Position numbers and translations under genes: made by a program | Source: Caryophanales bacterium | GTDB lineage: Bacteria; Bacillota_I; Bacilli_A; RFN20; CAG-826 | Assembly: GCA_016280685.1 (NCBI GenBank) | Contig: JAEEHE010000004.1 | Coordinates: forward strand, 1 to 9,318 | Length of the DNA stretch: 9,318 bases | Direction: 5' to 3' | Notes under the pieces: model-generated | Told to the model about the DNA's origin: nothing | Database searches by the model: none | Seen by the model: the letters and a program-made list of their open reading frames with translations, nothing else | Shown here: piece by piece, positions 1 through 7,038 of the stretch | Layout: each line of letters opens with the position of its first letter | Position numbering within the stretch: the stretch's first letter is position 1

Positions 1-765
1 AATAGATTTGACCTAGGTGTCTTATCTTATTTCCCACAGATATGGACCAGCGATGACACTGATGGTCATGAAAGGCTAACTATCCAGAGTGGAGCATATT
101 TAGGCTATCCATTAAGCACAGTTTCTGCGCATGTCTCTTGTTCACCGAGTCAGTCGATGGTAAGAAAGACGCCGATTGATACGAGATTCAATTTAGCGAT
201 GTTTGGTGACTTTGGTTATGAACTATTCTTTAGTGAACTACCTAAATTAGATAAGAGAAGATGTCTAGCGAACATCGCTGTTTACAAGAAATATCGTGAA
301 ATCTTCCAATTCGGTGATTTCTATGAATTAGATAGCCATTCCGATAATTTTAAGAAATGGCAAGTGCTATCTAAAGATAGAAAGACTTCTCTAGTCGGAC
401 ACTTTAATGTTTTACAAAAGAGCAACGCTCCAGAATGTCATTTAGACACAAAGGGATTATTAGACAATCAAAAATATGATGTCGAAGTAGTGAAACAAGA
501 AATTGATATTAGAGAATTCGGTTCTTTAATTAATGCTTTAACGCCATTCCATGTCAATCCTAATGGTTGGCTAGTTCGTTTATTAGCGAAGTTTAAAACT
601 ATTCCAGGTGATGATTATAAATGCCAGGTTTATGGAAGTGTTTTAAATAATTCCGGTTTAGTCCTTCATCCCGAATGGTCAGGAAATGGCTTAAATGACA
701 AAGTTAGAGTCATGAGAGATTTTGGCTCTAGACTATATATTATCAACGCTCATGAAGAAAACTGA
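1..765 (+). CDS. Alpha-galactosidase, GH36 (C-terminal part, 5' truncated by window)
   Basis: The frame is open from base 1 to a TGA at 763-765, giving 254 residues of a protein whose start lies upstream. The fragment begins just before the GH36 motif IWTSDDTD (residues 14-21, bases 40-63), which carries the acid/base aspartate region of the (beta/alpha)8 barrel. GH36-like blocks follow: YPLSTVSAHVS, then TRFNLAMFGDFGYEL, and near the end the C-terminal beta-domain signature NDKVRVMRDFGSRLY. The nucleophile motif (KWDxNR type) lies outside the window. The family removes alpha-1,6-linked galactose from raffinose, stachyose and melibiose. Enzymes of this msm/raf type are usually cytoplasmic. 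Its last 14 bases overlap the next gene, a GH13 alpha-glucosidase, which supports an oligosaccharide-utilisation cluster. The family call is secure; exact substrate preference cannot be read from this part. Confidence 0.9.
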   Translation, partial: NRFDLGVLSYFPQIWTSDDTDGHERLTIQSGAYLGYPLSTVSAHVSCSPSQSMVRKTPIDTRFNLAMFGDFGYELFFSELPKLDKRRCLANIAVYKKYREIFQFGDFYELDSHSDNFKKWQVLSKDRKTSLVGHFNVLQKSNAPECHLDTKGLLDNQKYDVEVVKQEIDIREFGSLINALTPFHVNPNGWLVRLLAKFKTIPGDDYKCQVYGSVLNNSGLVLHPEWSGNGLNDKVRVMRDFGSRLYIINAHEEN

Positions 766-2407
766 TTGGTATAAAGATGCGATAATCTATCAAATTTACC
801 CTCGCTCTTTTTGTGATGGAAATAATGATGGCTTGGGTGATATACCCGGTATTATTTCTAAATTAGATTATCTTAAAGAATTAGGAGTCAACTGTGTTTG
901 GTTATCGCCAGTATATGATTCTCCTCAAGAAGATAATGGATATGATATTTCTAATTATCGAGATATCTATAAACCATTTGGAACATTAGATGACTTTAAA
1001 TTAATGCTCAGCGAAATGCACAAGAGAGGCATTCGTTTAATCATGGATTTAGTGGTTAATCATACTTCTAGTGAACACCCGTGGTTTAAGTCCGCAATCA
1101 GTGATAAGAATTCACCTTATAGAGATTACTATATCATCAAAAAAGGCCGCAAAAACGGCAAAAAACCTCCGAATAACTGGTCTGGATTCTTCGCGGAAGA
1201 TGCCTGGGAAAGAATCGGAGATACGGAAGATTATTATTTAAGATTATTCGCCAAAGGACAACCGGATTTGAACTGGGAAAATCCAAAGGTGAGAGAAGAA
1301 GTTAAAGACATTCTTAAATATTGGTTAGATATGGGTGTCGATGGTTTTAGATGTGATGTTATTACATTAATTAGTAAAGACCAAAGATTTAAATCTGTCT
1401 TCCCTTCTTTAGCGTTAAGAGGCAAGAAATATTTTGTCAATGGACCAAGGCTTCATGAATATCTCCATGAATTATATAAAGATGTCTATGCTAATTATGA
1501 TTGTATGACTGTTGGTGAAACAGTCTTATCAACATTAGATCAAGCTAGGTTATTAGTAGAACCAGCGCGAGAAGAATTATCGATGATTTTTAATTTTGAT
1601 CACACGGATGTCGATAACTATTTCGGGGTGAAATGGTTCTATAGAAAATTCAAATTAAAAAGATTAAAGAAAGTCGTAAATAAATGGCAAAAAGGTCTCT
1701 ATCAAAAAGGATGGAATTCCTTATTTATTGAAAATCATGATCAGAGAAGATGCGTTGGTAGATTTAACACTGATGATAAAGAATATCGTGAAGTATCAGC
1801 GAAGATGTTAGGAGCAACTTATTTCTTCTTACAAGGAACCCCATTTATATATCAAGGTCAAGAAATCGGCATGACTAATGGTGATTTCTCATCTTTAGAT
1901 GAATATCAAGATGTAGAAACCCACAATGTCTATCATATGGGTGAGAAATTAAAGATATTAAAGCCAATGCTTAAGAAGACTTTATATTCTCGTTCGAGAG
2001 ATAACGCGAGAACACCGATGCAATGGGATAATAGTGAATTCGCTGGATTCTCTAATGTCAAACCTTGGATAAAAGTGAATAAAAATAAAGAGACAATTAA
2101 TGTCCAAGATTCTTTAAAACAAGACAATAGTGTTTTCCATTTCTATCAAAAACTTATTTCTTTAAGAAACGATGAAGTTATTAAAGAGGGAGAATATATC
2201 GATTTATTGCCAAGGGATAAAAACTTATTCTGCTATAAGAGAAAACTAGGCGATAAAGAGTTTGTTGTTATCAGCAATTTCTCCAAAAAAGTTATTAAAT
2301 TACCAAAACTTAATGAGCTAGAAGGATATCAATTACTTTTATCAAATTATGATAAAGGTAGTACAATATTAAAAGCGTTTGAAACGCGTATATATCGTAA
2401 CTACTAG
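752..2407 (+). CDS. GH13 alpha-glucosidase, oligo-1,6-glucosidase (isomaltase/DexB) type
   Basis: This 551-residue protein has no signal peptide, so it is probably cytoplasmic, and its length is normal for the GH13 oligo-1,6-glucosidase group. The conserved regions are all present: DLVVNH (99-104), QPDLNWE, GFRCDVI with nucleophile D202, MTVGET with acid/base E256, and IENHD with D330. The C-terminal part holds the RTPMQWD and FHFYQKLISLR blocks common to the group. The residue after the nucleophile is Val (V203). In this subfamily Val goes with alpha-1,6 cleavage and Thr with maltase activity, so I infer action on isomaltose, isomalto-oligosaccharides or short dextrans. The start at ATG 752 gives the usual N-terminus MKKTDWYKDAIIYQIYPRSF. 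A TTG at 722 would add ten atypical residues. The start lies inside the GH36 gene, overlapping it by 14 nt without a clear Shine-Dalgarno, which suggests translational coupling. Trehalose-6-phosphate hydrolase is a less likely alternative. Confidence 0.88.
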   Translation: MKKTDWYKDAIIYQIYPRSFCDGNNDGLGDIPGIISKLDYLKELGVNCVWLSPVYDSPQEDNGYDISNYRDIYKPFGTLDDFKLMLSEMHKRGIRLIMDLVVNHTSSEHPWFKSAISDKNSPYRDYYIIKKGRKNGKKPPNNWSGFFAEDAWERIGDTEDYYLRLFAKGQPDLNWENPKVREEVKDILKYWLDMGVDGFRCDVITLISKDQRFKSVFPSLALRGKKYFVNGPRLHEYLHELYKDVYANYDCMTVGETVLSTLDQARLLVEPAREELSMIFNFDHTDVDNYFGVKWFYRKFKLKRLKKVVNKWQKGLYQKGWNSLFIENHDQRRCVGRFNTDDKEYREVSAKMLGATYFFLQGTPFIYQGQEIGMTNGDFSSLDEYQDVETHNVYHMGEKLKILKPMLKKTLYSRSRDNARTPMQWDNSEFAGFSNVKPWIKVNKNKETINVQDSLKQDNSVFHFYQKLISLRNDEVIKEGEYIDLLPRDKNLFCYKRKLGDKEFVVISNFSKKVIKLPKLNELEGYQLLLSNYDKGSTILKAFETRIYRNY

Positions 2408-2412
2408 GAGGT
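2406..2412 (+). promoter_or_regulatory. Ribosome binding site of glyA
   Basis: AGGAGGT is a near-perfect Shine-Dalgarno, 6 nt before ATG 2419. It overlaps the TAG stop of the preceding GH13 gene (2405-2407). It fixes the glyA start even though the resulting N-terminus is a little shorter than in typical family members. Confidence 0.85.
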
Positions 2413-2418
2413 AATGAT

Positions 2419-3630
2419 ATGGACCAAGCGATTAATGAACTTATCCAAAAAGAAACCGATAGACAGAATATTGGTATTGAACTAGTAGCTAGTGAGAATT
2501 ATGCGAGTAAAGATGTGAGAGGAGCTTGTGGCTCTATTTTGACCAACAAATACGCGGAAGGATATCCTGGCAAAAGATATTATGGCGGTTGTGAAGTAGT
2601 GGATGAGATTGAAAATCTTGCAATTAGTAGAGCTTGCGAATTATTCCACTGCCGGTATGCGAATGTCCAACCACATAGTGGTTCACAAGCAAACGCGGCA
2701 GCGTATCGCGCTTTATTACCTAATGGCGGGAAGATTATGTCTTTGGTCTTAAATGATGGTGGGCATCTCACTCATGGTAGTGAGGTAAGTTTCTCATCTC
2801 ATTTATATAATTTCGTTCATTATCCTTTGGATGAAACTGGTCATTTAGATTATTCCGCGATTAGAGAATTTGCATTAAAAGAAAAACCAGATGTCATTCT
2901 TACTGGTTATAGTGCTTATCCTTATGCGATTGATTTCGCCAAATTTGGTGAGATCGCTAAAGAAGTGGGTGCCTACTTAATGGTGGATATGGCCCATATC
3001 GCTGGTTTGATCGCTGCAGGTGAACATATGAGTCCATTTCCCTATGCGGATATCGTGACCTCAACCACTCATAAGACATTAAGAGGTCCAAGAGGTGGAC
3101 TAATACTCACTAATAGTGAAGAACTAATTAAGAAAATCAATTCTGCTATTTTCCCATATTATCAAGGTGGACCTTTAGAACATGTTATCGCGGGTAAAGC
3201 GATTTGTTTTAAAGAAGCATTAAGCGATGAATTTAAAGAATATATTAGAAACGTTAAGAAGAACACAAAAGCCTGTTCAGATGAATTAGAAAAACTCGGT
3301 GATATCGTCAGTGGCACGGATAATCATTTATTCAATATTAATGTTTTGAAGTCCTTTAATATGACTGGTTTAGATGCGCAAATTAAATTAGAGACAATTA
3401 ATATTACTGCGAATAAAAATATGATTCCTGGTGACACTCTTAAACCTAATAAAACTAGTGGATTAAGAATTGGTTTTGCTGCTGTCACCACACGTGGATG
3501 TAATGAAAAAGATGCTCGTGAGATAGCTCACATTATTCATGATTATCTTTTAAATAACATCGATGAGAATTCCGCTAAAGAAAGAGTAAATAATATTGTT
3601 AAACAATGGAAATTAATTGAAAATATTTAA
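2419..3630 (+). CDS. glyA: Serine hydroxymethyltransferase
   Basis: This PLP enzyme interconverts serine plus tetrahydrofolate with glycine plus 5,10-methylene-tetrahydrofolate in the cytoplasm, and is the main source of one-carbon units. The 403-residue protein is slightly short for the family (about 410-420), mainly at the N-terminus. Diagnostic blocks are ELVASEN (21-27), KYAEGYPGKRYYGG with E47, Y49 and Y55, NVQPHSGSQAN, GHLTHGS, VDMAHIAG with D190 and H193, and TSTTHKTLRGPRGG with the PLP-binding K219. R350 in TSGLRIG is the expected substrate-carboxylate arginine. Numbering sits ten below E. coli GlyA around E47 and K219. A few normally constant positions differ: FPYYQGG in place of FPGxQGG, and FAAVTTRG in place of TPAVTTRG. 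All core catalytic residues remain, so it should be active. It lies 11 nt after the GH13 gene, an unusual partner for glyA. Confidence 0.97.
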   Translation: MDQAINELIQKETDRQNIGIELVASENYASKDVRGACGSILTNKYAEGYPGKRYYGGCEVVDEIENLAISRACELFHCRYANVQPHSGSQANAAAYRALLPNGGKIMSLVLNDGGHLTHGSEVSFSSHLYNFVHYPLDETGHLDYSAIREFALKEKPDVILTGYSAYPYAIDFAKFGEIAKEVGAYLMVDMAHIAGLIAAGEHMSPFPYADIVTSTTHKTLRGPRGGLILTNSEELIKKINSAIFPYYQGGPLEHVIAGKAICFKEALSDEFKEYIRNVKKNTKACSDELEKLGDIVSGTDNHLFNINVLKSFNMTGLDAQIKLETINITANKNMIPGDTLKPNKTSGLRIGFAAVTTRGCNEKDAREIAHIIHDYLLNNIDENSAKERVNNIVKQWKLIENI

Positions 3631-3638
3631 TTTTTACC

Positions 3639-3643
3639 GAGGA
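3639..3643 (+). promoter_or_regulatory. Ribosome binding site choosing the start of the channel gene
   Basis: GAGGA lies 6 nt before ATG 3650. It favours this start over the in-frame TTG at 3617, which would overlap glyA by 14 nt and has no ribosome binding site. Confidence 0.7.
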
Positions 3644-3649
3644 TTTTTT

Positions 3650-5611
3650 ATGAAAAGAAGGAAACAACCTAATCGTTTAAAACTATTCTATTATTCTCAT
3701 CCTTATTTTGTGATTTTTAATCTATTAATCATTTATAATCTTATCCTTATCGCTGTTGCGGCATTGATAATGACTTATTTGATGAGGGGAGTAGAGAATA
3801 ATGGTTTTACTATGGATATGAATCTTGAATCATATCTAAAGAACTTAGAATATTGTTTAGTCTTCACGATGAATACCGGTGGTATTTATGATCAAGCTCC
3901 TAATGCAGTGGTCATTATGAAGATTGTTCTTTCTGTTTTGCAAATGGTGACCTTTACCGGTGCATTAATTGGTTTAGCAACCTCTATTTTACAAAGCATG
4001 TTTGACCGTCGTATTCATAACATTGGTAAAGTGAAAATCAAACATCATTATGTGATATTAGATTGGTCAGCAGTTGGGGCTAATTTGGCGAGAGAATTAT
4101 CGTTTATGAGCGGTAATAAAACCATTGTCATTTTAGCGAGTAAACCACGCGATGAAATTCAGGAAGAAATCGATAATCTGTTTCTTGAAACAGGAACCAC
4201 AAAAAAGCATTTAAAATTGTTTGTTAAAGAAGGCAATCCTTATTCTAGAAAAGCTTTAAAAGAAATTAATATTGATAAAGCGGAATCAATCGCTGTTTTA
4301 GGTGCTTCTTCTTGGCTTAGTAGTTCTAAACAAACTGACTCCACATCTTTTAAGATTTTAATGACTGTTATGTCTATTACTAAAAAGGCTAATATCGTTA
4401 TTGAAACTGATGATCCGGAAGTAACAAAGAACATTCATGATTTGATGCTTGCTTCTCCTGATTTAAAAGATTCTCATATTTCTATTTTCTCAAGAAATAC
4501 CATTGTCGGTCATGTTCTTGCAAAGTCAGCTATTAATGCGAATTATCCTGAATTATATTATTCGCTTTTATCATTTAGAGGTGGTTCGTTCTATACAGTT
4601 GATAAACCTTATAGTGTTAATGAAGCATTAACTAAATATAAAGCGAGTTTACCAGCATTTAGATATGATACCCAAGATGGACGTAATTTACTCTACTTTA
4701 TCGCTCCTTCTGAAAGCGCGGTTAGGCGTTCGTTATTTAAGAAAAAATATGCAAGTTCCGCTCCTTTTAAACAAAATTTAAGTCAAGAATCATTCCATTT
4801 ATATGTCATTGGACAAAATGATAGAAGCGACGCTATTAAAGTCAGTGTCGATAATCATAATACCCTTAATGAAGGAACCATTTCTTTACAAATATTACCC
4901 AATGATGTCGATATCGATAAATTGTTAGAAGAGATGAAAAATGTGAAAGGGAAGAAAAAGATTCTTATCCTTTCTGACAATAACGCTGATGAAGAAAATG
5001 TCGATAGCAATGTATTCTTAACTTTAATCAAAATTAAAGCCAATAAAGATGCCTCTGAAGGTATTGATGTATTCGCAGAAATATTTGAACCATCTAATAG
5101 ATTCTCATTGGAAAGTTTAAATATATCCGGTGTTATTATTGCTAATCAGATGGTCGCGGTTTATATGACTCAATTATTATGTCATGAAGAATCTCATAAA
5201 TTATTTGAAGATTTATTGATGCCTGATATCGACTCTAATGTCAATTTTGAAATTCGCCAGGCTAAAGAATTATTAGATATAAAAGAGCCATTGGAATTTA
5301 ATTCTAGAGGTGATTTTATCTATGCTTTATATACATCAAGTAATAATCAATATTTACCGATTGGTTTTATTGGTGAAAAAGGTAAAACCTCATTAGTGGG
5401 CATGGTTGGTAACGCAGTTGGTGGAGTAGTCAATGCAACTGGTAAAGTAATTACTGGAATTACCAATGCCCTTACTTTAGCGGATACACCTGAAAGCCAA
5501 GAATATGACTTTAAGAATGTTTTATATATCAATAATCATTTGACCAAGAAAGAAAAGATTATTATTAAGCCTGATACCACAATGGTGGTTGTTCATAACA
5601 AGGAGAAATAA
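3650..5611 (+). CDS. CASTOR/POLLUX-like two-TM channel protein with two RCK (TrkA-N-like) domains
   Basis: This 653-residue protein starts MKRRKQPNRL. A first membrane helix (about 20-43) is followed by a pore-loop-like segment ending FTMNTGGIYD (about 72-81) and a second helix (about 87-112). The rest is cytosolic. The first RCK-like domain begins at HHYVILDWSAVGANL (about 132), has a strand IVILAS, and continues with GNPYSRKAL and KAESIAVLGAS. A second begins near FHLYVIGQ (about 382) and includes AEIFEPSNR and SGVIIANQMVAVYMTQLL. This TM-pore-TM plus tandem RCK layout, and the second-domain wording, resemble the CASTOR/POLLUX/SYM8 ion-channel family. The K+ filter GYG is absent, and the first Rossmann loop lacks a standard GxGxxG, so ion selectivity and ligand are unknown. 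A Gly/Ala/Val-rich stretch (about 579-611) precedes a short C-terminal beta-rich piece. Family placement is by architecture and is moderately sure. Confidence 0.68.
   Translation: MKRRKQPNRLKLFYYSHPYFVIFNLLIIYNLILIAVAALIMTYLMRGVENNGFTMDMNLESYLKNLEYCLVFTMNTGGIYDQAPNAVVIMKIVLSVLQMVTFTGALIGLATSILQSMFDRRIHNIGKVKIKHHYVILDWSAVGANLARELSFMSGNKTIVILASKPRDEIQEEIDNLFLETGTTKKHLKLFVKEGNPYSRKALKEINIDKAESIAVLGASSWLSSSKQTDSTSFKILMTVMSITKKANIVIETDDPEVTKNIHDLMLASPDLKDSHISIFSRNTIVGHVLAKSAINANYPELYYSLLSFRGGSFYTVDKPYSVNEALTKYKASLPAFRYDTQDGRNLLYFIAPSESAVRRSLFKKKYASSAPFKQNLSQESFHLYVIGQNDRSDAIKVSVDNHNTLNEGTISLQILPNDVDIDKLLEEMKNVKGKKKILILSDNNADEENVDSNVFLTLIKIKANKDASEGIDVFAEIFEPSNRFSLESLNISGVIIANQMVAVYMTQLLCHEESHKLFEDLLMPDIDSNVNFEIRQAKELLDIKEPLEFNSRGDFIYALYTSSNNQYLPIGFIGEKGKTSLVGMVGNAVGGVVNATGKVITGITNALTLADTPESQEYDFKNVLYINNHLTKKEKIIIKPDTTMVVVHNKEK
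5600..5606 (+). promoter_or_regulatory. Ribosome binding site of the flavin-reductase-like gene
   Basis: AAGGAGA lies 7 nt before ATG 5614, inside the last codons of the channel gene, so it must serve the downstream frame. The channel stop (TAA 5609-5611) and this ATG are 2 nt apart. Confidence 0.75.
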
Positions 5612-5613
5612 AA

Positions 5614-6540
5614 ATGAAGGATTTTAAAGAAATTATTATCAAAGATAATTTTTACCAATCTTCATCATTTTTTCCGATGCCTTTGACTCTTATTGGCACC
5701 TTGAATGAAGATGGTACTTTAACTAGTTATGGTGCTTATTCTTTGATATTCCCTTATTACATAGCAGGTAAAGGTTTTTATGCGATGGTCTTAGAATGCC
5801 GTAATACCTCTAATACTGCAAAAGGGATTTTAAGACATGGCAAATGCACGATCAATTTCTTGCCTTATAGCAAAAAGAATTTCCAACAACATGTTGACTG
5901 CGGTTTCCCTGGCGATACCCCAGAAGAAAAGATGAAAAATTTCCATTTCACTCCTGTGGATGGAAAATCACAAGAAGAACATCCTGATGAAAAATATCCA
6001 AAGGTCTTACAAGAAGCCTTACAAGTCTTTGAATGTACTTGGGTGAAAGAATTAGATAACGCTCAAAATGATAAGGTCCAAGAAGAATATGAGGGACCAT
6101 ATCATGACTTCAACGGAATCACCTCTAAATTCGGTGCTCATTTCATCCTCAAAATCGACCATATTTTATTAAAAGATAAATATTACGATTCTTTGATAAA
6201 CGGGGCTAATAAGCGCAATTTCTGCCCGTTACCGACAAACTGGGGATATCGTGATAGCAAAGATTTCTGGTGTTCCGACTTTGAAAAGCCGGATGCAATA
6301 GGTATTCCTAATCGTGAAATCGATTTATCTTCTTTAAGATATGCGGCTTCAAGATTAAATACCGATGTCACATTTACAGATGATGCTTTAAAGACAATTG
6401 TTAAAGTACCGAGACCATTTTTAAAACTTGTTTTACAAGGATGCGTCAAATGGGCGGACGAAAACGGAGTAAAAGTCATTACTGAAAAAGAAATGAAAAT
6501 CATCTCCGATAAAAGAGCTGCGGAAAGGAAAAAGAAATAA
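5614..6540 (+). CDS. Flavin-reductase-like FMN-binding protein with PCP_red-like C-terminal tail
   Basis: This 308-residue soluble protein has no signal peptide. Its N-terminal part (about 10-200) looks like the flavin reductase-like split beta-barrel: PMPLTLIGTLNEDGTLTSYG (21-40), GKGFYAMVLECRNTSNTAKGI (52-72) and RHGKCTINFLP (74-84). These correspond to the strand, the phosphate/flavin-contacting loop (SNT) and the ExxxNxP-like strand of that fold. Such proteins bind FMN or FAD and reduce flavins or small substrates with NAD(P)H; the substrate here is unknown. The last 60 residues are different: FTDDALKTIVKVPRPFLKLV followed by KWADENGVKVITEKE (about 254-293). They resemble the small helical domain found at the C-terminus of protochlorophyllide reductase subunit B (PCP_red). 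That match is made from memory of the pattern. The gene sits between the channel gene (2 nt gap) and a small membrane protein (1 nt overlap), so co-expression is likely. Confidence 0.65.
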   Translation: MKDFKEIIIKDNFYQSSSFFPMPLTLIGTLNEDGTLTSYGAYSLIFPYYIAGKGFYAMVLECRNTSNTAKGILRHGKCTINFLPYSKKNFQQHVDCGFPGDTPEEKMKNFHFTPVDGKSQEEHPDEKYPKVLQEALQVFECTWVKELDNAQNDKVQEEYEGPYHDFNGITSKFGAHFILKIDHILLKDKYYDSLINGANKRNFCPLPTNWGYRDSKDFWCSDFEKPDAIGIPNREIDLSSLRYAASRLNTDVTFTDDALKTIVKVPRPFLKLVLQGCVKWADENGVKVITEKEMKIISDKRAAERKKK

Positions 6541-6989
6541 TGAAAAAAGCTTCTAGAGTATTATTATCAGTCGGTGGGGCCTTACACATCGTCGAAGGTG
6601 TGACCTTCTTATTAGTGGCGTTAGCCTTCCTTATTATCTCTATTGTTTTCTTATCAACCGGCACAATGGTTATCGCTACCGGGGTGGAAGAAGAGGGACA
6701 AGAAGTGGCTTCTTTGACTATGATGATTATTTCTATCGTTTATTTATGCGTCAGCTTATTAGTGCTCATCCCCTTTGGAATTGTTTCCTTTGTAGCGGCG
6801 AAATATACATTCAATTCTCGTGATTCAGAAGATAAAGGCAAATATATCGGTTCTATAATTTTCGGTGGCATCTTTGATAATCCACCCGCGATTATCGGTG
6901 GTATATTTGGTATCATCGCTTTAGATCATTTTAAAGAACCAAAAAAGCAACCTGCAGAAGAACAAGTTGCTGATGAAGTAGTAGAATAA
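6540..6989 (+). CDS. Small membrane protein, function unknown
   Basis: I do not recognise this 149-residue protein with confidence. The N-terminus (MKKASRVLLSVGGALHIVEG) leads into a long hydrophobic stretch (about 12-47). An acidic loop EEEGQE (50-55), a second hydrophobic stretch (57-87), a polar loop FNSRDSEDKGK (91-101), and a third, glycine-rich one (102-127) follow. The tail (130-149) is charged and probably cytoplasmic. The layout recalls short DUF4064-like membrane proteins, but this is only a resemblance. The ATG shares one base with the TAA of the flavin-reductase-like gene (TAATG at 6538-6542), so translation is probably coupled; a weak purine-rich site, AAAGGAAA, lies upstream. 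It is the last gene before the terminator. Being coupled to a flavoprotein suggests a possible membrane partner role, which is inference only. Confidence 0.7.
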   Translation: MKKASRVLLSVGGALHIVEGVTFLLVALAFLIISIVFLSTGTMVIATGVEEEGQEVASLTMMIISIVYLCVSLLVLIPFGIVSFVAAKYTFNSRDSEDKGKYIGSIIFGGIFDNPPAIIGGIFGIIALDHFKEPKKQPAEEQVADEVVE

Positions 6990-7008
6990 TTTCTTAAATT
7001 TTGAAGAT

Positions 7009-7038
7009 AAGGGAGTGAGAAAATCACTCCTTTTATTT
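7009..7038 (+). terminator. Rho-independent terminator between convergent genes
   Basis: GGAGTGA (7012-7018) pairs with TCACTCC (7024-7030) around the 5-nt loop GAAAA. One GU and two AU pairs extend the stem, and TTTTATTT follows. The position, 20 nt after the last + strand gene, fits transcript end. Read on the - strand the same stem follows directly after the nucleoside hydrolase stop codon, but the tail (CTTATCTT) is poor in T, so termination there may be weaker. Confidence 0.85.

Noticed and set aside
722..751. TTG start at 722 for the GH13 enzyme
   Set aside because: It adds ten residues with no family similarity. ATG 752 gives the normal N-terminus.
763..765. Possible TGA-as-tryptophan recoding
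   Set aside because: All Trp codons in the window are TGG and no gene carries an internal TGA, which would be expected in an AT-rich genome using the alternative code.
3617..3649. TTG start at 3617 for the channel protein
   Set aside because: It overlaps glyA and has no ribosome binding site. ATG 3650 has GAGGA at the right distance.
4715..4728. Sequence resembling a catabolite-responsive element (TGAAAGCGCGGTTA)
   Set aside because: It mismatches the consensus at two fixed positions and lies deep inside the channel coding region, away from any promoter.
6183..6503. Open frame of 106 codons on the - strand opposite the flavoprotein
   Set aside because: It lies wholly antisense to a well-supported gene, has no plausible ribosome binding site and no recognisable domain.
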